Shown here: positions 1 through 8,300 of the stretch, piece by piece
How positions within the stretch are numbered: position 1 is the stretch's first letter
Layout: every line of letters begins with the position of its first letter
The notes under the pieces: generated by a model
What the model was told of the DNA's origin: nothing
Database searches by the model: none
What the model saw: only the letters and a program-made list of their open reading frames with translations
From: Phycisphaerae bacterium
GTDB lineage: Bacteria > Planctomycetota > Phycisphaerae > Sedimentisphaerales > Anaerobacaceae
Direction of reading: 5' to 3'
NCBI GenBank assembly: GCA_021736645.1
Contig: JAIPFM010000200.1
Coordinates: 1-50,430, forward strand
Length of the DNA stretch: 50,430 nucleotides
Translations under genes and position numbers: made by a program

Positions 1-2073
1 CAGCACTTCAGTGAGCGCATGGGCAGAACACTGCCTGGCGTTTTCGTGGACAATGAAGGGGACTATGGCTACAAGCTGGCGTGGTCCGAGACTCTGGACC
101 GACGATACCGTGAAGCCTGGGGCACTGACATTCGGTTGAACATGCCCCTGATGATAGATAAAGACATCGAGGGCGTGTATGCCAAGGCCCGCTTCCAGTG
201 GTTCGATGTGGTGTCCGACATCTACAGTGAGTATCTCGGGGCGACCAGTCAGTGGCTCGAAGCACGCGGCATGTACTGCATCTCCAATCTGTGGGAAGAG
301 TCACTCATGTGGCAGGCCGGTGCAGTGGGAGACTTCTTCAAGACCCAGCGTGCCTATTCCATGCCGGGCACGGATTGCCTGGCCCTCAATGCGCTGAAGA
401 TCCATGATTTCAAGGAAACGCAATCTGTGGCGGAATTCGAGCACCGCCGCATGCAGAGCGAAATCATGGGCGCAGCAGGATTCTGGGGATTCAACCATAC
501 CACGATCAAGCAGGTGGCCAATGCAGTGACTGCCTGGGGCGTAAGTCACGTGGTACCCCACGGCATCTTCATGACCCGCAAGCTGAGCGGCAATCCCTGG
601 CTGCCGGACTGGTATGAACAGAATCCCATGTGGCCCTATCTGCATCTGTGGACGGATTTCGTGCGGCGCGCCAGCTTTGTCAATTCCCACGGTCGCACCG
701 TACCAGATGTGCTGCTGATCAATCCCATGGACAGCGTGTGGGCCCTGTCCGGTCCAGGGGCATTTGACCCGGCCAGCATGGGGCGTGTACCTGTACCGGC
801 TGTGATGCCGCTCCAGACCGAACCTGATATTGACCAGTCTCCTGAGCAACTGAAGCGAAATTCTGCCTGGTGGTGCCCTCCGACCATGGACGACTGGTTC
901 TGTGAGGAAGTCAAACACATCAATCAGGTCTACACCCAGGCCATGCTCGACCTGTCAGCAGGCAGGATCGAATTTCTCATTGCGGACAGATACTACCTCA
1001 GACAAATGACTGTTCAAGACGGGCTTCTCGTGCGCGGCGACTTCAAGTTCAAGACCGTGGTCATGCCGCCTGTCACGGTGCTGCCTCTGGATGCGGCCCA
1101 GCGGATCGTCGAGTTTGCCCGGTCCGGAGGACAGGTCTATGCCCTCGGCACATTGCCGTCCGGGTCCACAGACCACGGCATGAATGACCAGGCCATGCGT
1201 ACACTCATGCAGGACCTTCGAGCCTGCGCCACGTTTACGTCCTGCACGGGTTCCCTCAAACAAGAGATCGAACAAGGGGCACCGGGTCTTGTCTCGCGTG
1301 TCCGGTTTAAATCCGGCCGGTTTGCCATGCTGCAGCAGCACCGGCGCATCGGTGATCAAGATTTCTTCTGGCTGGCCAACAACACGGGCCAGGCCCAGCA
1401 GACGACCATGGCCGTTGAAAATGTACAGGGTGCAGCCTCGATTTGGGATTGTGAGACCGGAGAGATTCGTGCGAAGCCAGTGCAGCATGTTGACAATGAT
1501 ACGCTGCTCAATCTAACATTTGGCCCGTATGAAGCGTATTGGCTGGTGTTTGACCCGGCTGATACGCGTGAGCAGCCTGTTGAATCACAGAGGACCGCCA
1601 CCAGAACTATCACTCAGATCAACGGGCCCTGGACCGTTCAGATCGATCGATCCGGTCAGCCACCTCTGGAGCACGAACCCACGATTCCAGACGCATTGCT
1701 TGCGCCTGTTCAGCGGCCTCTGGAGGAATGGAAACTCTGGGGACTGAAGCGGTTCAGCGGGTACATTTATTATACAAAGTCCATCGAACTCGACCGCGGT
1801 GAAGGCAAAGTGACGCTTGATCTGGGCAGGGTCTGTCATCTGGCTGAGGTATGGATCAATCACGCAAACGCGGGCAGTCGTCTGTGGCCTCCATTCACAT
1901 TTGACATCTCGCAGCACGTGAAACCCGGCACCAATACAATCCAGGTGCGAGTGGGCAACCTGACACACAACAACTACGACCAAAATGCCGAATCCGGTCT
2001 GTTCGGGCCGGTGCGTGTGATCCGGAAAACGCCCGTCAATGGTCTGCCAGAGGGGCCGCCTTCAACGCATTGA
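1..2073 (+). CDS. Glycoside hydrolase, alpha-L-rhamnosidase-like (5' end outside window)
   Basis: The frame is open from the first base, so this is the 3' part (about 690 codons) of a longer gene. The visible protein starts inside a TIM-barrel-like catalytic region: an acidic strand (VFVDNEGDYGYKLAW) followed by a Trp-rich stretch, as in large GH106/GH2-type hydrolases that begin with an acidic catalytic segment. The last 150 residues, from about residue 540 (INGPWTVQI), form a predicted beta-sandwich of the GH2 sugar-binding type, with the typical phrases GYIYYTKSIEL, AEVWINHA and NTIQVRVGNL. Expected role is extracytoplasmic removal of a sugar, perhaps rhamnose, from a plant or algal polysaccharide; the substrate is inference. 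A signal peptide would lie upstream of the window. The hydrolase call is fairly secure; the exact GH family is not. Confidence 0.68.
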   Translation, partial: QHFSERMGRTLPGVFVDNEGDYGYKLAWSETLDRRYREAWGTDIRLNMPLMIDKDIEGVYAKARFQWFDVVSDIYSEYLGATSQWLEARGMYCISNLWEESLMWQAGAVGDFFKTQRAYSMPGTDCLALNALKIHDFKETQSVAEFEHRRMQSEIMGAAGFWGFNHTTIKQVANAVTAWGVSHVVPHGIFMTRKLSGNPWLPDWYEQNPMWPYLHLWTDFVRRASFVNSHGRTVPDVLLINPMDSVWALSGPGAFDPASMGRVPVPAVMPLQTEPDIDQSPEQLKRNSAWWCPPTMDDWFCEEVKHINQVYTQAMLDLSAGRIEFLIADRYYLRQMTVQDGLLVRGDFKFKTVVMPPVTVLPLDAAQRIVEFARSGGQVYALGTLPSGSTDHGMNDQAMRTLMQDLRACATFTSCTGSLKQEIEQGAPGLVSRVRFKSGRFAMLQQHRRIGDQDFFWLANNTGQAQQTTMAVENVQGAASIWDCETGEIRAKPVQHVDNDTLLNLTFGPYEAYWLVFDPADTREQPVESQRTATRTITQINGPWTVQIDRSGQPPLEHEPTIPDALLAPVQRPLEEWKLWGLKRFSGYIYYTKSIELDRGEGKVTLDLGRVCHLAEVWINHANAGSRLWPPFTFDISQHVKPGTNTIQVRVGNLTHNNYDQNAESGLFGPVRVIRKTPVNGLPEGPPSTH

Positions 2074-2386
2074 GTTTGCGTGCTGCCAGACCGGCCTGTT
2101 CGACCTTGGCCTGCACATACAGGAACATCCAGAGTCGTTGTTTTTCGCTGCAGTTCGGAACTGCCGCGTGTGGACAGGAATGTATACTCGATTATCCTTT
2201 TACTCTGTCACAGAAGGCCAAAATGCAATCGGTGCAACTATCTTAATTAAGCCAGGAACCACTTGTTTTTGTGCCAAAACCCGATTATTATAAGTCCCGT
2301 CGATTTCATGAGAGGGATTGACATGCTGTTAGGTGTTGCTCAGATCCCCTGTTTTGACAACCTTGAGATGCAGAAAGGTGACGCTC
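2074..2386. other. Intergenic region between hydrolase and giant protein
   Basis: This 313-bp gap is AT-rich in its second half and presumably holds the promoter of the giant gene. TTGACA at 2318-2323 has no convincing -10 at normal spacing, so I assign no promoter. The only coding-like stretch is a 30-codon minus-strand frame at 2036-2128 that overlaps the hydrolase 3' end; it lacks a ribosome-binding site and is not called as a gene. Confidence 0.5.
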
Positions 2387-5300
2387 ATGCATATTCATTC
2401 CGGTCTTCCCCGCGTGCAATGGTTATTTGTTCTACTTGTCTGTCTGAACACAGGGGTTCTGGCTGCAGGCCCGATCCCCGGTCCCTTGACAGTCCAGGTC
2501 CTGTCCGAGGCTGACAACAAACCGATCGCTGCTGTGACAGTACAGGTGGGCGCGCGCATGGCAGTCACAGACCCTGCCGGCCAGATCATTCTGGATGGCG
2601 TGCCAGCCGGATCGTATGATCTCTGGTGCCAGCACACGGGTTATCTGGAGTTTCACAGGTCCATTGCCCTGCAAACCGGTGCCCGTGACGTGCAGGAGGT
2701 ACGGCTGACACCCGAGGTCCTGTCCCCCTTGAAACTCAGACTCGTGGAGGCCATTTCAGGAGAACCGGTGAGCTCCGCACGTCTCCACATGACCCCAAAG
2801 AAGATTCAAGCTGCATTGAACGGACCACTGACGTTCTCCACGGACAGTGCAGGAAACGTGAGTACCATTCCCATCCCGGACGGGGAGTATCAATTACGCG
2901 TGGAGGCCCCGGGCCTACATACCCTGGATCAGATCTACACGCATCAGGCCACAGAGACGCCGGTCGAATTGAAGCTTGAGGCCGTGACCAACAGCATTTC
3001 GTACAGCATTCAGGTCAAAGGCTCGGACGGACAGGCCCTGGCTCAAGCCACGGTGGAACTCTGGGAGGTGTATCCCCTGGCCAGGATCGCCTCGGGCATG
3101 ACCGACGGTCAAGGCCGGGTGACCTTTAGGGATCTGTGTTTGGGGATCATCAACCCAGTGATGGCAGATCAGTCGCTTCCTGTGAGTTGCCGTGCGGAGG
3201 CAGTCGTGCGCGTCCAGGCGTCGGGATACGTGACAGCCATGCAGTCCATTCGACTGGTCAACCAGGCGCAGCAAACCGTCATACTTGTGCAGCCCAGCAC
3301 GATTCCGGAGCAAGAACCCAACAATTCAAAGGGCAATGCCCAGCGTCTGGCCCTGGGCCAATCTGCCTCCATGACTCTGGACCCGGTGAGAGACGAGGAC
3401 TGGTTCCTGTTTGACTTGAAGGAACCGGCACAAGTCACGCTGTGGATCAATGAGTGTCCTGTGGAGGTATGTGCCAATATTTACAATGACTCGGCTGAAA
3501 GAGTGGCTCAGCTCACCAAGTATGGCGGTCGTTCGGCCCAGGGGGTATGGAATCTGGCAGCCGGTCATTACGCCATTCAAGTCCATGAATGGGGCATGCG
3601 CAATGCCTCCAAAGAGGCAGTGATCATCAGGTTGACAGGGCAGACAGCAGCCGATCCTCTGGAAGACAACAACAGTACATCGGTGGCGCGACCCATTCAG
3701 GTGGGGCAGCACATGCGAGGCTTGTTGTATCCCTGGTCTGACCAGGATCATTTTACCCTGCATCTGGACCGACCCGGGCGACTGCGTTTGGAATCAGTCA
3801 ATACCCCCAATATCGAACGCGATGTTCGCATCCGAGACAAGGATGGGACAGAGCGTGCAGCCTTGTACTGTTATGGCGGTCGTGGTGGTGCCGGGGAATG
3901 GCAGTTCGAACCCGGGGAGTATCAGGTCGTGGTCACGGAGTGGGGCAACAACGGTTGTTCCCTGGACCCCTATGATTTCCGTTTTGTGATGATGACCGAT
4001 GATGGTATTGATGACCCGGCTTTTCAACCTGGCACACGCATGTCCTCAGTGCGTCATCTGCCGATCCATGCACGCACCTATGCGTCAATCAATCCCTATG
4101 GAGACCGGGATGTATTTACCGTAGCGATTCCCTCGCAGGGGACCCTGCATATTTATCAGTATGGTCCCACAGAATTGAATGTGGCCCTGCAGAATGCAAA
4201 TGGAGATAGGGTGAGGACGGGCAATTCTTACGGCAATCGAGACTCACATTGGACCTATCCCTTTACTGGCCCCACAACCATGTATCTGGAAGTCACCGAA
4301 TGGGGCAACAATGGCTGGTCTCCCTATCCCTATGAACTCAGGACCTGGTTTGATCCGGCTGGCGAAATTGAACGTCTTTTGCCCAATGGCGACATAAAAA
4401 CAGCAGTGCCCATGGCCTTGGGTGAGATGGTTCGAGACAATATCCTGCCCACAGGTGACCAGGATTGGTATCAGCTCTATGTGGATCAGCCCGGCATTCT
4501 TAATGTGTGGAATCAGGCGAGAACAGAACTGGCCGTGACACTCCATAATGCCAAAGCCGAGGCCTTAGGCTCTTTATTCACCTATGGGGATCGAGAAAAT
4601 CAGATAAACTGGAACGTGGTTCCCGGTGTCTATTACCTGCATGTCAGTGAGTGGGGCAACAATGGTGAAGCGCCTTGGGACTATGCCCTCAAAGCGGTCC
4701 TGAATCGAGCGGTCCCGGGTGAAACTGCCGACCTGGCCAAGAGTCCACCTGTGACACTCAAACTGGATGAGGCCCAGCCATGTGGCATAGAGCATGTGGG
4801 CGACGTAGAATATTTTCGTATCAGTCTCCCGGCCAAGGGAGAGTATGTCTACTGGATTGGCGGACCCCTCGAAAATGACACCATCGTGGTGGATCAACGC
4901 ACAGGCCGGGAATTCTTCCGACACTTCAATTACGGTGCTCGGACCGGTTCGCGTCCATTCACCACAGAAGGACCCATGGAATTGGCCTTGACTGTGCGCG
5001 AATGGGGCAATAATGGGGCAAGCATAGAACCCATGTGGATTATGGTTGCATCCAAGGGTCTTGTCCTGGGGTCACCTGCTGTTCAATGGAAAGCAGATCC
5101 CATTACCCCGACGCAGGTTACCTTTACCCTGTCCGGCACGCCGGGTATGGAGACCATGGCCAGCGTGGGCCTGGACATCAATGGCGACGGTCAAGCGGAT
5201 GGTACGGTCACTCAGGACGCACCGGCAACCCTGTCCTTTCCGGAGCAGGGACTCTACCGTGTCACGACACTGGGACGCAACGGCGACATGTCGGCACGCG

Positions 5301-8300
5301 GCGAGTTCTGGGTGCAGGCCACAGGCCAGCCCGTGCGTGAGGGGCTGCATGTGCAGGTGACGCGCCCGGGCGAAGGGGAATTCATTGACATGTCTCTACC
5401 CGTGCAGGTGGCTGCTTTGAGCTATGAAGGCAAGCCCATTCGACAGGTGGCCCTGCAGATCGATGGACGCACGGTGGGTACGGACTACACAGTGCCCTTT
5501 GAATTTGACGTGCCGTGGCAGGATCTGGCAGGGGGCACGCGTACCCTGACGGCCGTGGCTGTGGACAGTGAAGGCACGCAGAAGAGCAGCCAGCGACAGG
5601 TCCATGTGTCGGATTACTTCAACCTGTCGCCTGCATCCGGGGCCGTGGTCACGGGTCAGGATGTCACAGTCTCGTGGGACGGCAGCGGTTTTGGCCAGGC
5701 CAGGGTCCGTTACCGCCTGAAAGAGGATCAGACCTGGCAGGAGGTCGTGGGGCAGAACGCGCGGAGTCGGCGCGTGCGTCTCACGAATCTGGAGGCAGGT
5801 AAGACCTATGTATTTCAGCCTGTGGGCGGAACCGAACCCGGTCCTGAGCGGGAGGTCACTCGTGTCAAGGGCCTGGCCTTTACCGACGCGTTTTACGGGG
5901 GGACGATTGCACGCGACTATGATCAGAAGCTGCCTGTGGCAGTGCGCAATCACGCGGAAGAACCGCGCATTGTGCGTCTGCGATGTGACTTGCCTCGCAA
6001 CAGTCTGCTGCTCGCGGAATTCGTGGGGGACGGTGAAAAGGGTCGGCCTGTGGAACTGGGGCCCGGCGAACAGCGGAGTTTCACCCTGGGCTTCAGTGCC
6101 CAGGATGTGGTCAAGGAAATCCATACACTGCCCGTGTATATCGAGTCAGAAGACGGCTATTCGGACGAGGCCCAGGTGGAGGTGCGTGTCAAGCTGCCCA
6201 GGGTGGATCTGGTGTGGACAGACAAGACGCCGGAGAACCAAGAAGGCTTGGGCCGTGTCTATGAACTCTACAATCAGGGCGATACGCTCACGGACCTGGA
6301 TGTGGGTACGCAGGAAGACCAGTTGCGAGTGTCCCCAGAAGTCAAACATGGCCTGTTCCAGGCCGAGCAGCGAATGCTGTTCGAGGTCTATCCCAAGATC
6401 TATGAGGGCTTTACTGCGTGTAAAGATGAGCTCACAGCCACGTCCATCAACAAGACCATGACTATCGAGTACCAGGGCCAACTCAAACCCGGCGAACAGG
6501 TCTATCTCCTGGACATGACCGCCGGGCTCGATCCAGTGACAGGCGAGCCGGACAGCGACCAGGCCGCCATGCGCGCGGCCCGTCGTCTGGTGGGGCAGTA
6601 CCTCAGCCCTGCCACAGTGGACTGGTCTCTGCGCACGGACCCTGAAGACACCAATCGGGACGGCAAGCCGGACCGCTGGACCGTGCTCGATGAGATGAAC
6701 CAGACCCAGTGGTTTGGTCGTGACACGGACAGTGACGGGCAGATTGATTTTGCCCAGGCCGATGTGGGTCTGGATGGCGAAATCGATCACTCCTCGATCC
6801 TGGAAGAAGGACAATGGCAGCAGACCAACCTGCTGGATGCCTGGCTGGAGATGAATTTCTCCATTCCCAAGCATCGATCCCAGTATCAACCGCATGACCT
6901 GGACCTGGTGGTCAATGGTCAGGTGGTGGGCCAGTTGGAGCAGACAATCCCGGAAGGCAATTACCGCTTTCCTCTGGCGCCCACAGCCCTGACCTGGGGG
7001 GCCGGTGACAACAGCCTAGAGATCAATTCACACTTCCTCAACTACGCACACTATGCCATTTCCAGTGATTTCCAGCTCAAGACCCGTATGCTGGGCACGG
7101 ACATGTTTATGATCGGAACCTCGCGTGAGGATGCACTAAACCGGCTGTATGAGAGTGACAAGGGGTTCTCCACGCAGAATCCGGATTACAGCCTGTCTTC
7201 AGAGGATCTGGATTACAGCCCAAAGACCGGATTGAGCAAGGGATCGGAAGTCACCATCACGGGCTCGGTCAGCAATCTGGGTGCAGGTGTCAGTCCGCGC
7301 CTCGAAGTGGCCCTGTTCCTGGCCATTCCGGGCACTGAAGGCAAGGAGCTCACGCGTCAGACCATTGATCCGCCCGGCATGATGACCAGCACGCCCTTTA
7401 CCTTTGTGTGGCCTGCATCCGCCGGCCAGCACAGCCTTCGCGTGGTGGCGGACCCGGACAATCTTCTAGGCGAATCAAACCGCAAGAACAACGCAGCCAT
7501 TGTCAATGTCCAGGTGCCCGGTGAGGATCAGGTCCCGACCCTGACCGTGCTGGAACCGGCGGATGCACTGGAAAGTGACACCGGCCTGGTCAGCCTCCTG
7601 GCCACGGCCACAGATGATGCGGGCATCATTGGTATAGAAGTGACTGTGGACCAGGGCATGGCCCAGCCCCTGCACCTCACGGGCCGGGGATACGCCGGCA
7701 TGGCCCAGTTGCTGTCCGGGTCGCATCGTCTTCGCTTTGAAGCCGTGGATTCCGGAGGCAACCGTGTGTTTGACGTGCGCACTGTTACTGTCACGGCTGC
7801 GTCCCCTGAATGCACGATTATTTCTCCCCAGGCCAATGCCGTTTTGGATGAGGCCCTGGTGCGCATACTGGTCTCTGCGGCAGACGTGGACGAGGCAGCG
7901 GTGCGTGTGAACAACGGTCCCTGGTTCGGACTGCAGGGCACAGGTGACACGTGGGGCGGTCCGATTGAACTTCCCTTTGGTGCGTGTGAGCTGGAGGTGG
8001 TGGTCATGGCCGGCAATGGCATGCGCCAGACGCAGCGTGTGTCCGTGACCTGCACGGCCCAGCCTGAAGAGGAGGAGGAAGAAGAAGAAGCCGAGCCCGA
8101 TCCAAATGATCCAAACGATCCAAATGCAGAAGACGCTGACAAGCAGCCTGAGAACACAGACACTGATACACAAGGCGGCAAACAGGACAACCAGCCCCAG
8201 GTGGGGCAGGATCCTCAGCAGCCCAAGGACCAGACTATACAGAAGCCCGGGCAAGACGTCCAGAAACCGGGATCCGATCAGAACAAGTCCAAACCTGAGC

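Noticed and set aside
301..918. Long minus-strand frame (205 codons) inside the hydrolase gene
   Set aside because: Shadow of a strong plus-strand gene; His/Arg/Gln-rich composition, no family motif.
2318..2346. TTGACA as a promoter for the giant gene
   Set aside because: At 17 bp spacing the -10 would be CAGATC, which does not fit.
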